From assembly GCA_900617975.1 (NCBI GenBank), contig UZAE01013621.1, positions 1 to 20,633 of the forward strand: a stretch of 20,633 bases of DNA, read 5' to 3'. Origin of the DNA: Rodentolepis nana (taxonomy: Eukaryota; Platyhelminthes; Cestoda; Cyclophyllidea; Hymenolepididae). This document shows positions 10,416 through 20,471 of this stretch, one piece after another. The translations under genes were made by a program, and so were the position numbers. The notes under the pieces are model-generated. The model worked only from the letters and a program-made list of their open reading frames with translations, was not told the origin of the DNA and did no database searches. Each line of letters opens with the position of its first letter. The first letter of the stretch is position 1.

Positions 10416-11659
10416 ATACGAAAATCGAATCAAAGTGTACCTTTATCTTAATAAACTTCTCACAACTAAAGTAAATTTTCTTTTTTTATCATTTCGAAGT
10501 GACATTCTAGTGAATGAATTAGGACAAATTGAAGGTTACAAGAATTGGAAGTATTTTTGGCGAGTTCGGTAACTTTAATTACTTTTCTTCAAGTTAATTA
10601 TTATAGTCATCATGTTCCAATGAAATAAGATTAGTAAAAAATATTACAAATAGAAATTTAGAAAATAATTAACACTGACATGATGGTTCCGTTGGATATA
10701 AAACAAATGACTTAGGCATCCACTATAAAAGCCTATCTTGAATAATTTTTGAAAAAATAAATGAAGCATAAAAATTAATAAACCATGGAGCATTTCTACT
10801 CTGATTAAGAGTACAAACGTTTAGATTTCGTTTGTAACTCATATGATGCACACAATGTAAACACCCACTAAATTGATCTAGAAGAAATCGAGGTAACATA
10901 AACTACAATAAGAAATAAATTCATGAATTTTTATCTTAAAATCGTTTTCATACTTTGTCATCTTATTGAAGCCGCGAATTCATATCGAAAAACTCAAACC
11001 CTAATTAAAAATGGCATATAATCCTATTTATATATCAATATATTATCAAGGCAAAACGCAAAAATTATCCATTGAAAGCTCTTCAACTTCAACTTAAAGT
11101 GCACATTTTAAGAAATTCGGTCTGATATGAATTTATATTGCTTGTTAGCTATTTGAAATTTGCTTCAATTTTTAAGCACTATCTTTTGTCCATTAAATTC
11201 AACTGATATAAATAAACCCTTAAAAATAGGTAATGATAATAAAAATTGATCAAATAAGAAAGGATTTCTTAGATTTATATTCAATGTTTAATTTTAATAA
11301 ATATCATTAGTATGAAAAACTATATGCCTCATTATAAATAAAGCGTTTAAATAAAGTATTTTTCCTTTATAATAAAAAAGCAAAAGATATTCAAAAACAA
11401 ACCTTTGGCAATAACAGCTATTTTTGTAATAAACCTTGAATTTGTTTAACATTTGTGACGAATTTACTAAATATATGTTAGGCAATATTAATCTCCCAAT
11501 GGAGATATAAATTATTTTTTATTATTAATGGTAATATAAAATATTATTTATTATCTCTTAAAATATTCCTAAAAATGATTTATTCGTAAAAATGCGCGAA
11601 TGTGTTAAATATTCTCATTTATATCTTATCATACTTGTATTCATGTTAATTCCCTTTTA
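10416..11659. other. Intergenic region between the arrestin and esterase genes
   Basis: Strongly AT-rich, no gene on either strand. It should hold the arrestin 3' UTR and the esterase promoter, but no promoter word stands out. Confidence 0.6.
10450..10455 (+). terminator. Candidate polyadenylation signal of the arrestin gene
   Basis: AATAAA lies 35 bases after the arrestin stop. A second AATAAA is at 10756. The word is common in AT-rich DNA. Confidence 0.35.
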
Positions 11660-11743
11660 ATGCAAACGTGTTTACTCCTTCTTACTCTTTTATGTTTTTC
11701 ATCCTTAAATACTTTATACATAAAGACGATCGAAGTTCAGCCA
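11660..11743 (+). CDS. Proposed first exon of the esterase (signal peptide)
   Basis: The reading frame gives a Leu-rich hydrophobic start, MQTCLLLLTLLCFSSLNT. The frame stays open to 11822, where a better-looking donor (CAAG|GTAATT) exists, but that donor is phase 1. The next exon, needed for the conserved strand CKFVGRSF, requires phase 0 (acceptor TAAG at 11927). The donor at 11744 (GTGAAT) satisfies this but is weak. Using 11822 with an acceptor at about 11988 would also keep phase but lose the CKFVGRSF strand. Confidence 0.5.
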
Positions 11744-14700
11744 GTGAATAATAGCACCGATAATGCGGACTTTACACACTCATCTAATTATTTTTATATT
11801 GATCAGCTGCCCTATATACAAGGTAATTAGCCATATTCATAGTACAAATTTTAGTCAATTTGCCGCAGCAAACGTCAAAGCATAAATTCGACTGATCTAA
11901 TTTATTCTTTACCATTAAACAAGTAAGCCAATTCTACCAATTTCGAAATGTTTCGAAAGTAAATGCAAGTTCGTTGGAAGATCATTCAAAGCACCGTGCT
12001 TGCTCAACTCTCCTGAAAATTGCTCTTATGATCGCATTGGGGCATTTCTTGGAATTAGATACGGCGAAAAATCAAAAGACAATGTACGATTCAGGGTGAG
12101 ATGTGCATTTGTTATCAATTGTTCAGTATCAGCGGGAATATAACTGCTCGAATGATGACTACATTGATGCAATTGACTATCAATCAGCTTGTCTTCAAAG
12201 TTCGCAAGATAATACTCCAACGGATATCAATGAGGATTGTTTCTTTCTAAATATATTTGTCCCTCAGGTATTCAACGTGAATAATATTCTTATCATTTAA
12301 AATATGTCTATTAATTATTCTTTTAAACTATTCACTTTTGTCAGATTTACTTTTTTCAGATAATAATTTGCGTATTTACAGATAAACTTGATTTATTGAG
12401 AATTTGTAACTTTCTAATAACCTCATGAAAATGTGAGGATTGAGCACATTTTTAAGTTACCATAATTCTAAAATTTAGCTGGCTTTGACTTGAATACCAT
12501 TACTAATCCTGATAATTTATCCAGAAATTGAAGTGTATAAATGAAAAAAATTACATTTTCTATTATCCGGTATGTATAAATTGGCATTCGATTAAAATGA
12601 AAATTCACAAAGGAACGAATTCGTTCAATGGGCAAATTTCTTATCTTGGTTTAGGCTATTGGTTAAACATAAAACTTAAGTTCCATAGTTGTTTCTTTAT
12701 CATTCTTTGTAAATAAAGATGGATTCCTCTAAGAGATTCTTTGATTGTGTCTACACATTCTCATAGTACAATATTTAGAACGAGGAGTTTCAACAACATC
12801 CAAACTCTCTCTTGCAATCTACTACTAAATTTCCAACGAAAGTGCTTTAAGTGAAAAGCAATTTTGCTTTAACTGAAGACTAGACGAATCTGCTTACTTT
12901 TCTGTGGAGGTGGTGAGGAATAATCCGGATTCTTATTATATATTTAAACTAGTAGAATTTCTTTTTACTTTGTTGAAAGAAAAAAGCGAAGCATTTACAA
13001 AATAAGTAATGTATACATAGGCCAAAGCAATACTTATCTTTGGTAAGAATATTGCTTTTCAGTTGTTGTTATAAAATACGATTAATTGCATCGAAAGCCT
13101 AACGGGAATAGAACAAACAATAGCTTTGTCTACTTCAGTCCATTGTATAATCTTACCGTAATAATTTAACGAGAAGAATAGGTGGATTTGAATAATTCCT
13201 GAGGGATTGATGCATAATTTTATTATTTTTATTGAATTTGCATTAAGGAAGACTTGAAGCGGGAGATGCATGGATTTCAAAGATAGCATTTACTAACGGA
13301 AGAACAAAGATAGATTTAATAGTTCTTGTCCTGGTTGGTGAAATTTGTTTTAAGCATATAAAAAATATTCGAAAAAACATGAATGGCCTACTACTCTTGG
13401 TGGAGATAGCATGCATCTGCTTGCATTATCTCAATTCCACATTTCAAAGGCCTGTTAGAGTTCCATTGAGTGCTGAAGAGGTAGCACATCTGTAACAGCT
13501 CAATGTTCCAGTTATTTCGGCGTTTACCGTCCTGTCATTGGAAGAATGGATTTTCGCTTGCCGATACTAATCAAGTTCTTCACGGCTATGCCGAAATAAG
13601 TTAAATTCCGTCAATTCGGAAATGCGTTTCATTCTGTAATCAGACGCGCGTAAGCTGGGTAATACGTAAAGTTTGAAATTAATGTAATTTGGGGCTAGGA
13701 AGATCAATGTCTGCTACAGCTGTTACCTAGTCGCTTAGACAGTTAAGTTCCAGATGATCTCAATAAGGTTTCCTTATGAAATTTATGGGAGACGATGATC
13801 CTACCGTGACTTAAATATCTTGCTTTGATTTTCAACAGCTTCAGTAATCGTTATACTTAGAGCTATATAGCTTATTTCCAACTCATTTCCTAACCACAAG
13901 GCTGATAGCCTAATTAATAATTGTTTCGATAACATTTTTGCCAATTGACTCAATTTTTCTTCCAAAATTTTGTTTCAGAAGGATGACAACAAGTCTCTAT
14001 TTCCGGTTTTAATTCACATTCATGGTGGAAGTTTCCAAATGGGTAGCAGCCACAGCTATCCAGCTCACGCTCTTGCATCTACTGGCCTCGTAGTTGTGAC
14101 CTTCAATTACCGCCTAGGCTTACTAGGTGAGTAGTGCTCTGATCTTTGATAATATATTTCCACCATGTCACAGGTCTTAGCTTGGTAAAATGTTGTAGGC
14201 TTCTTTCCCCCTAACACCGACAATATTCCAACAAATATTGGAGTGATGGATCAGATCCTAGTCATGGAATGGGTCCAACGACACATCGATCGTTTCTATG
14301 GCAACCCAAAAGATGTAACTATAATGGGTGAAAGTGCTGGTGCGGCAAGTGTTGCCATCCATATAGTTTCTCCAAAAGTAAAATATAAAGGTATCTTTTT
14401 TTGGAACTAACTTACATCACCAACTTACATCACATATTCTTAAATTGGTCATTAATTCATTAATATTAGTATTATTTACTTCCATTTAGGTCTGTTTTCT
14501 AAAGCGATAATAATATCGGGTTCGGATATGGCCCCTTGGGCTTCCTTAGCCTATAAAGACAATAAATCGGATAATTTAACCGCAAAATTAGCCAGTGTTC
14601 TTGGCTGTACGCACAACGCTACCAGTGGTAACGATGCTGGCGTATGTTTGAAGAATGCTTCCTCCTCGGATCTAATGGATGCTGTAGAGTAAGTGTTATC

Positions 14701-16393
14701 TCAGGTAAATTTTTACTATTTATGAGGATAATTGTCATTACCCTATTAGTTAGTTAGTGCATCACAGATGTAGAAAAGGGAGGGCCACAAAGGTAGAGTA
14801 AAAGGTAATGAGAGTACTGTGGAAGTGTCGAAAATGACATACAGTCGGGTCATGGTAGTTTGAAGTCAGAAGTCAACTGCCAACTAATAGACTTTTGCTT
14901 TATGAGTATGCTTTACCCAGGATGCACCCCGTACCGATGAGTATTGAATCATCTACCTCCGTATTAGCAGACATGAAAGTTCGTCGCTTCGTCTTCAAAA
15001 TTAGTACTTTAATATCTAATCACTGTCGTTTATATTCACATGTCAGACAAGAGTTCTTAAGCACAGTCAACAGCAATCGGCGACTAGTATATTTCCCACA
15101 GCGGTTGGTAAACAAAAATTAATTATTAAAAATCCCCCCACCCATTTTATTTGTTTTGGTTTGTTTTATAATGGCAGAATTTAAAATCTTGAGTTTGAGC
15201 TTGGTCTTACCTCACTTTATTCTAAGCCAAAATCCATCTGTCCAGAAATTGTTCAAATTATATATTAAATTAGTTCAAATTTAATTGAACCTGCTTTGCC
15301 TTGAATACTCTTGGTCACTTCTCTAGCTAATAAATCCCCATTTTATATATTTACATTTGACCTGTTTTACATATAATGATATCTAACAATATATTTTTTT
15401 CAACGAATATCCAAGATGGAATTGAGTCCGATTAAAGACTGCAATACGATGGCAAAGTTAATTAGTTTAAATAATAATTTTATGCACGATTAATTAGGAT
15501 GGCATTATCTTGTTGCGTATCTTTCAAATCGAAAATATATTTTATTCAAAAAAGTTTTTAAGGGCAATATTATGAGTATTTTGAATGACCAGCTTCTTAA
15601 CGAATCATTCTTGCCTCCACGGAATAAAAAATCCCTATTTATTAAGTTATGTAAAATTTTTTGAATTAAATGATGTGGTGAATGCAACTTCCGGAAAAGT
15701 ACTTTATAAAAAGGCACTTTTAATGTTTTTTCAAAAAAATAACATTGGTACATTTTGCATGTTGATAAAGGCAATTATAATAGTTTTACAAGTATCCTAT
15801 TGCTAATAAAATAATTTTTCGTTATTACAATGAAGAAAAATAGAAAAGGAATACGAAAGGGAGATCTGGACGCCAGTTATTGATGAAAAGGAGGAATTAT
15901 TATTGAGAAAACCTTTTCCTCACTTACCTTCCGTGAAACCTTCATCCATTCCCCTTTTAATTGGTGTAATGGAATCTGAGGCCTCTATGCATGCTACTTA
16001 CCTTCTCTGGAGTAAGTTATATATGTAATACATATAAGACCAAAATTAAATCTGCGTCGGTTTTCTAAATTGATCTAATTATTATTTGCTATTTTAAAGT
16101 CAGAAGGTAGGGTTTAGCCTGATAAACCCCCATTTTTTATGAACTTTTAATAAAAATTTGTAAAAGTGATCCCCAAATTGCCATCCTAAATCTGTTTCCA
16201 GTTTCCTTTCCGTTTTATAATTTAAGGGTAAAATGCAAATGACGTGAAGTTCATTAGGCACCTCAGTAGCTTAGTGCTGTTGATATCTCAGTCGCCATAA
16301 CACGTTGTTTCATTTAAATAAGATATTCTCTTTGGTGGTGGTTCGATCAACGTACAAATCTGTCGAATCGGAGGTCAAGATCAATGGTTATTG

Positions 16394-16440
<47 letters not shown>

Positions 16441-19256
16441 TTTGATAGTTATCAATAGCCCTTTAGTTGACTTCATACTTCACAGAGGTAGAGGAACACC
16501 AAAGTGAAAATAGTCGAGAGAGGGGGGGGGGACAGAAGAGTGTTTCAAAGATGCAAGAGACAAGCACAAAGATAGAACAAAGGTGATGTGAGTACTGTGA
16601 AAGTAGTCGAAAATGACATACAGTGAGGTGATGGCAGTTTGAAGTTAGAAGCCAACTGCCGGTTTATCGACTTTTTGTCGCATGAGTATACGTTGCCCAG
16701 GGTGCACCACGTGAAGGTAAGTCTATCGCACACCCCATATATAAATAGTGAGCAATGTGACCAACCGCGCGGGTTAATTCTGATCGGTAGTATAATAGAA
16801 CTATTCCAAATACCTTTTTTCAACCTAAATAGAGAGTTGCAAACTCATCCTTTAAGTGAGTTTGAAGAGGATGCAATATCCAATCATGCGAAAGGGAGGA
16901 AAGGCCAAACTGTTTTATTTTGAGCAAAGGGAATTTGTCCTGGGAAAAAATCGAAGTTCCTTTCAAAATTTAATCAAATTTGTGCCTCGTGATTAACTTC
17001 CCCATTTATAGTATCCCCATTAATAATTATTTACTCATGTAAATGTGTAAGCAATATTTTGAAAGAAAATTATTGCTGCTGAAAAAATAGTAAGTTTTAT
17101 TTATTCTTTCCTGATTAATTAAAGTTTTCTTATAATTAATTGGCAGATGCTTCAGTAACGTCTAATTGTTCACAACCTGTCACCCATAATGCGTGGAGGA
17201 AAATATTTGGAAATCCGAAATAAGCACAAATCGATGCTCGAATATGCAATTTTATTAAAATTAGAATAAGCTGTTCTGTTTTTTTCCTTAGATTTCAAAG
17301 CTATTTCATTCGGTCTTTTCTCTGTAGAATGGTTCAGATATTCTCTCCTGCCCAGCATGGAACTGACAACTGAAATGTTTGAAAGATCGGTGCTGAAGTT
17401 GCTGAAGACCTACGGAATACCAAATCCCCATGATTTGCTTTTAAAAATAATCGCAACATACAATTGCTCTGGAAATGTTTCATCTTGTCATAACCAATTA
17501 TTTGAGGTCAGTTTGGTTAATAATAATAATAATAATACATGCTCATTTTTTTAATTACTCAAAAAATAGGTAAATAGGTAGAAAGAAGGAAAGGACACTT
17601 TTTTTAAATTGTGGAAGCGACACTATCGTGAAACTTGAGGGCTTTTTTGTTTCAAGGGCTGTAGGCGTTCTTGTGTCCTCCGATGTAATCGAAATAATTT
17701 ATTTAAAATTGAAGAAAATTATCAAAATATGAAATAAATCGAGTGCATGTGCTTACAACACAATGCTATTGCTAATTTTGAACGAATCACTTTTAAAGAT
17801 TAATTCAAATCGCAAAGATCTTTCACAAGATTAATTACAGTAGATTTACAACGCTTTTTTTCAGTGGAAGTTGGGGGTGGGGTGGGCTAGGGAGTTTGGA
17901 GAGGAATTGTGAAAGGTAATCAGAATGACACTTCAATCACAACCTAATCATATCTAAGCTTCAAAGCAGTCACAAAATTTCGGTTTGTGTTGACATTTCT
18001 TTTGCATTTTTTAACACGTTAGTCAATAGTAAAAGAATAATTCCCCTCCCCCTCCCACCAAAATTTTTAACTTTTCACGTTGAATGTGTTTGCGCGCACC
18101 ACCAAAACTTAGTCAATTCCTAGCATATTTTTCACTCCAAACCACGGGATTAAAAGGCGTGCCCAAAAATAATGATTAGTTGACAGTTAGCTGTCAGTTT
18201 TTTTGACCGCTGGAATGGAATGTGAAGGAATGCCTACAGACCATGTCTCACGGTGGGAATTTACCAAATGATCATATTTCAGATAGTTGCAAGATTGATT
18301 AGTTTCCAAGGTGATGGTGAACTGAATGATCGAGTAAAGGTGAAAGCACGCTCCTTATAGGATCTCTTAATTGCTATAATTTACCCTCATCGACTCCGAT
18401 TAACTTTAGTCATAACAAATGGAAATCTAGAACAATCGGTCGAATTATGTTTTTTTATTGTACTCAAATGTAAGTAGAACAATTTTGAGTCGTAGTACGG
18501 CAGTCTTGGTAAAACATTCGAGGTAAATGTGAGCTTTTAATTAAAGGATTGCCAACCACAGTCTCAACTAGTTGCCTTCTAGAAAACAAGAGGTGTCCAA
18601 TCAACGGCAATTTGCTTTTGCCATCGAACGCAATTTTATCATTGGAAAATAGTGACTTAAGTATGATTTGTGCCCAGTATGTCTACTAAAACAAATCTTA
18701 TTTGACACGAAATACGAAGATATGATCCTGATAATACAGGTTCCCTACGAGGTCATTTTAATGTTGGTCCGTTGTCTTAACGTTTACATAGTACCGTTAT
18801 ACCAGTTGGTACTTAAACTCGGCATTTTCATTTATTGGCATACAATCACTTATCTTTCAAAGCTATTGGAATCCAAAAGATTACAATTAAGCAAATCGTT
18901 TCGTTAAATTCCACATTATTTAACTCTCTTTCAGTAGTTTAAGGCTTTCTTCGGGAATTGTAGTTTCACTTTTAGCTTTTAGCCCGCGTGTGTTTCGTCA
19001 GTTACAGCAGTCATTTTGTTTTGTTGAAGCAAAAGGAGCAGTTGGATGGTGTCTGAAGCCACGCCCTGAATGCATAAAAACTTATTGAAATTGAATATTC
19101 CCTTTTTTGTTTGTTTTTTTTCAAAGGTGTTTTCCGACTTCTTCTGCAATGCACCAACTTATCGAGCTGCCTTGGAGCAAGCCAAGGTCAATCCAAATGT
19201 GTATTTTTTCTCAATGACCCATCGAAGTCCCAAGGACCTCAGACCATCAGTTTATG
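11660..19256 (+). CDS. Secreted carboxylesterase/cholinesterase-family protein, 3' end not found
   Basis: Exons: 11660-11743, 11928-12095, 12127-12267, 13979-14126, 14199-14390, 14490-14688, 15836-16011, 17292-17506, 19127-19256. Phases agree at every junction; about 484 residues are visible. It begins with a signal peptide (MQTCLLLLTLLCFSSLNT). The alpha/beta-hydrolase core shows GAFLGIRYGE (about 68-77), a Cys pair (about 106 and 122, the latter in EDCFFLN) and the oxyanion motif HGGSF (146-150). The nucleophile is in GESAG (Ser about 226) and the acid in GVMESEASM (Glu about 359). It continues to YFFSMTHRSPKDLRP, just before where the family carries its catalytic His. The Ser argues against neuroligin-type dead members. 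The Cys loop has no Trp, so a true cholinesterase is unlikely. Substrate unknown. The family is usually 550-600 residues, so the C-terminus is missing here. Confidence 0.85.
12096..12126 (+). other. 31-bp intron in the esterase gene
   Basis: GTGAGATGTG at the 5' end and TTGTTCAG at the 3' end. Removing these 31 bases joins VRFR to YQREYNCSND in phase 0 and gives the expected family path from GIRYGE to ACLQ and EDCFFLN. Reading through instead hits a TAA at about 12139. A frameshift plus sequence error is the alternative. Confidence 0.7.
12268..13978 (+). other. Esterase long intron after NIFVPQ
   Basis: Donor GTATTC, acceptor TTTTGTTTCAG. A less AT-rich block at about 13380-13680 holds the inverted repeat described at 13512-13599. 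No coding sequence recognised. Confidence 0.75.
13512..13599. repeat. Imperfect inverted repeat
   Basis: TTATTTCGGC at 13512-13521 pairs perfectly with GCCGAAATAA at 13590-13599, with a 68-base loop; pairing extends imperfectly inward (TTTACCG against CGGCTAT). A second small inverted repeat, TTCCGTCAATTCGGAA, follows near 13608. This could be the remains of a small mobile element. Confidence 0.45.
14689..15835 (+). other. Esterase intron with dispersed repeat copy B
   Basis: Donor GTAAGT. The acceptor at 15834-15835 (ACAATGAAG) keeps phase 2 and reads EKIEKEYEREIWTP; the nearby AATAG at 15843 does not keep phase. Copy B of the dispersed repeat lies just inside the 5' end. The rest is AT-rich with no gene. 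Confidence 0.7.
14763..14930 (-). mobile_element. Dispersed retroelement copy B, partial
   Basis: Matches the family from CACAGATGTAG through GACATACAGTCGGGTCATGG to TTTACCCAGGATGCACC. It lacks both the 3' tail and the extreme 5' end. It lies antisense to the host gene within an intron and shows many substitutions, so it is an old copy. Confidence 0.75.
16397..16438. repeat. (TA)21 microsatellite
   Basis: Uninterrupted TA dinucleotides abutting the 3' end of dispersed repeat copy C. It may have grown from the element's target site, since the other flank of copy C starts ATATATAAAT. Confidence 0.9.
16445..16736 (-). mobile_element. Dispersed retroelement copy C
   Basis: Covers nearly the whole family sequence, from TTATCAATAGCCCTTTAG, through a 10-base G run (16522-16531) and GACATACAGTGAGGTGATGG, to GGTAAGTCTATCGCACACCC. 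The CACACCCC end is the same 5' terminus as copy D. The far 3' tail is replaced by the TA run. Antisense to the esterase gene. Confidence 0.8.
17507..19126 (+). other. Esterase last complete intron
   Basis: Donor GTCAGT, acceptor TTTTTTTTTCAAAG. It contains a short AAT repeat at 17520-17535, a strong G-quadruplex motif and a palindrome-like TGACAGTTAGCTGTCA near 18182. An open stretch at 18668-18907 has no recognisable family. Confidence 0.75.
17873..17892 (+). other. G-quadruplex motif
   Basis: GGGGGTGGGGTGGGCTAGGG has four G tracts of at least three, with loops of 1, 1 and 3 bases, on the sense strand of the esterase transcript. Confidence 0.6.
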
Positions 19257-19317
19257 GTATCGTATCCACCAATAGCGTGAAAGCTAATTATTTCGATTGC
19301 TAATTTTATATTCATAG

Positions 19318-19382
19318 CACCAAATGAACTCTCTTCATTGGAGTCAATGCTGTGCAAGAATCCGAGTGTGAAGAAAATGTGA
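19318..19382 (+). CDS. Candidate alternative terminal exon of the esterase
   Basis: If the donor at 19257 (GTATCG) joins the acceptor at 19317 (TATTCATAG), a 61-bp intron is removed. The phase fits, and the frame continues as APNELSSLESMLCKNPSVKK, one more codon, then TGA at 19380-19382. This would give a protein of about 505 residues with no catalytic His. The residues do not resemble the family's usual GVxHGDE segment. It is either a truncated isoform, a false exon, or a sign of a decayed gene. Confidence 0.3.
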
Positions 19383-19797
19383 CCCTTAAGCTATTGAAGA
19401 CATATTCACTAAGACGATGTTAACTTTTAGAACCAAACATTATCTCCCCCTTTTTAGTACTAACACTTTATTTATAAGTGAAGACAGCGTTTAGGAGACA
19501 GCAGCATTACGAGACAATGAAGCGGTTCGGATTGCTAACCTCACCTACTAAATCTAGACCAGTCGAGGAGGGGGGGGGGGGGGGGGTAGAATGTGAATCT
19601 TTTGTGAGGGAGGGCCTTAAAGGAGATGCCATTCTTCTTCCGAACTCAAGTATTGCAAGCACTTCTCCCAAGTGGCCTTGAAAGATTGCAATCTTCAAAA
19701 AAAGAAGGCATTTAAATGCAAGGACAAGTAGATGTGGTTGGAGAGGCATCAAAGTGTCATTTTTTATGTGAGTAGAGAATTCAACGAGTTTTCATCT
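19383..19797. other. Non-coding stretch with a 17-base G run
   Basis: Contains G17 at 19570-19586 in a less AT-rich block. Open stretches on both strands here run through the homopolymer and show no family likeness. Confidence 0.55.
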
Positions 19798-19810
19798 ATT
19801 CGCTAAACAT
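19798..19810. repeat. Left target-site duplication of copy D
   Basis: ATTCGCTAAACAT matches ATTCGCCAGACAT at 20156-20168 at 11 of 13 positions, flanking the element exactly. Confidence 0.65.
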
Positions 19811-20155
19811 TTATTTATTTATTAATTTATTTCAAATGGCAGGCGTTTTGATAGTTATCATTAGCCATATAGCTGACTTCGGGCTTCACAGAGAGGAGGA
19901 GAAGGAACATCAGTGCGACAAAAGTCGAGAGAGGGGGGGGGGAAGAGTAATGATTCGCAGATGTTAAAGAGACAGACAGACACAAAGGCAGAGAAAAGGT
20001 AAGATGAGTACTGTGTAAGGGATCGAATATGATAAACAGTTGTGTCATGGTAGTTTGAAGTGAGAAGTCAACCGTCGGTTAATAGACTTTTTTTGCAGTA
20101 TGAGCATACATTGCCCAGGGTGCACCACATGGAGGTAAGTCTATCCCACACCCCA
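19811..20155 (-). mobile_element. Dispersed retroelement copy D, full length with target-site duplication
   Basis: About 345 bp. Read on the minus strand it starts TGGGGTGTGGGATAGACTTA, passes GTGGTGCACCCTGGGC, the middle motif and a poly-C run, and ends GCCTGCCATTTGAAATAAAT with a (TAAA)n-like tail. Flanking 13-bp duplications support insertion by target-primed reverse transcription. Copies A, C and D share the same 5' region, which points to a unit of fixed length (SINE-like) rather than random 5' truncation. No confident A/B box pair is visible, so the source RNA type is open. Confidence 0.75.
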
Positions 20156-20168
20156 ATTCGCCAGACAT
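20156..20168. repeat. Right target-site duplication of copy D
   Basis: ATTCGCCAGACAT, the partner of the left copy; two transitions have accumulated between them. Confidence 0.65.
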
Positions 20169-20470
20169 GTATCGTTTACTGTGTCGTTTTTTTACCATTA
20201 GACCAATTTTAAGTTGAGGGGGGGGGATTTTCTGTTCTTCTGACAACATGAATAAACTTCTTTGTTTGACCTGCCATTTGGAAGCATTCACTTCGTTCAA
20301 AGGCCAAAGTGTCGTTGTTAGTTGGCAACTTGAATGGACTTGTCTCAGCACAGGTCACTAGAGTTCACCCAAATTGGTGCTTTTTAAATGAATTCGTTAT
20401 CTTTGGTTTCTTAAACAGATATTTACCATGCTATTGGAGTTAATTTCTAGTTAACCTCAGTAAGTTCCGG
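20169..20470. other. Non-coding stretch before the assembly gap
   Basis: Contains a 9-base G run at 20218-20226. No esterase exon with the expected His segment was found here. Confidence 0.5.
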
Positions 20471-20471
20471 N
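20471..20471. other. Undetermined base (assembly join)
   Basis: A single n. The sequence directly after it repeats the inside of copy D, which suggests a forced join of two contigs rather than one unknown base. Confidence 0.85.

Larger units (their letters stand above)
16012..17291 (+). other. Esterase intron with microsatellite and dispersed repeat copy C
   Basis: Donor GTAAGT, acceptor TTTTTTTCCTTAG. It holds the TA microsatellite and copy C. The rest is AT-rich without genes. Confidence 0.75.

Noticed and set aside
10285..10572. 95-codon open frame overlapping the last arrestin exon
   Set aside because: Wrong frame; the arrestin frame ends at 10415 and matches the family.
12026..12220. 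Minus-strand open frame over esterase exons
   Set aside because: Shadow of the conserved + strand exons at 11928-12095 and 12127-12267.
18668..18907. 79-codon hydrophobic open frame
   Set aside because: No family likeness, no splice context that fits the esterase phases, and it lies inside an intron.
11660..19256. Reading the esterase gene as neuroligin or acetylcholinesterase
   Set aside because: The intact GESAG serine speaks against neuroligin, and the lack of a Trp in the Cys loop speaks against a cholinesterase.
19478..19681. 67-codon open frame through the G run
   Set aside because: Its length depends on the length of a 17-base homopolymer, and no domain is visible.
19811..20155. tRNA-derived SINE promoter (TGGTGCACCCTGG as A box, TTCGATCCC as B box)
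   Set aside because: The B-box-like word exists only in copy D, the spacing is too long, and the A-box match is imperfect.
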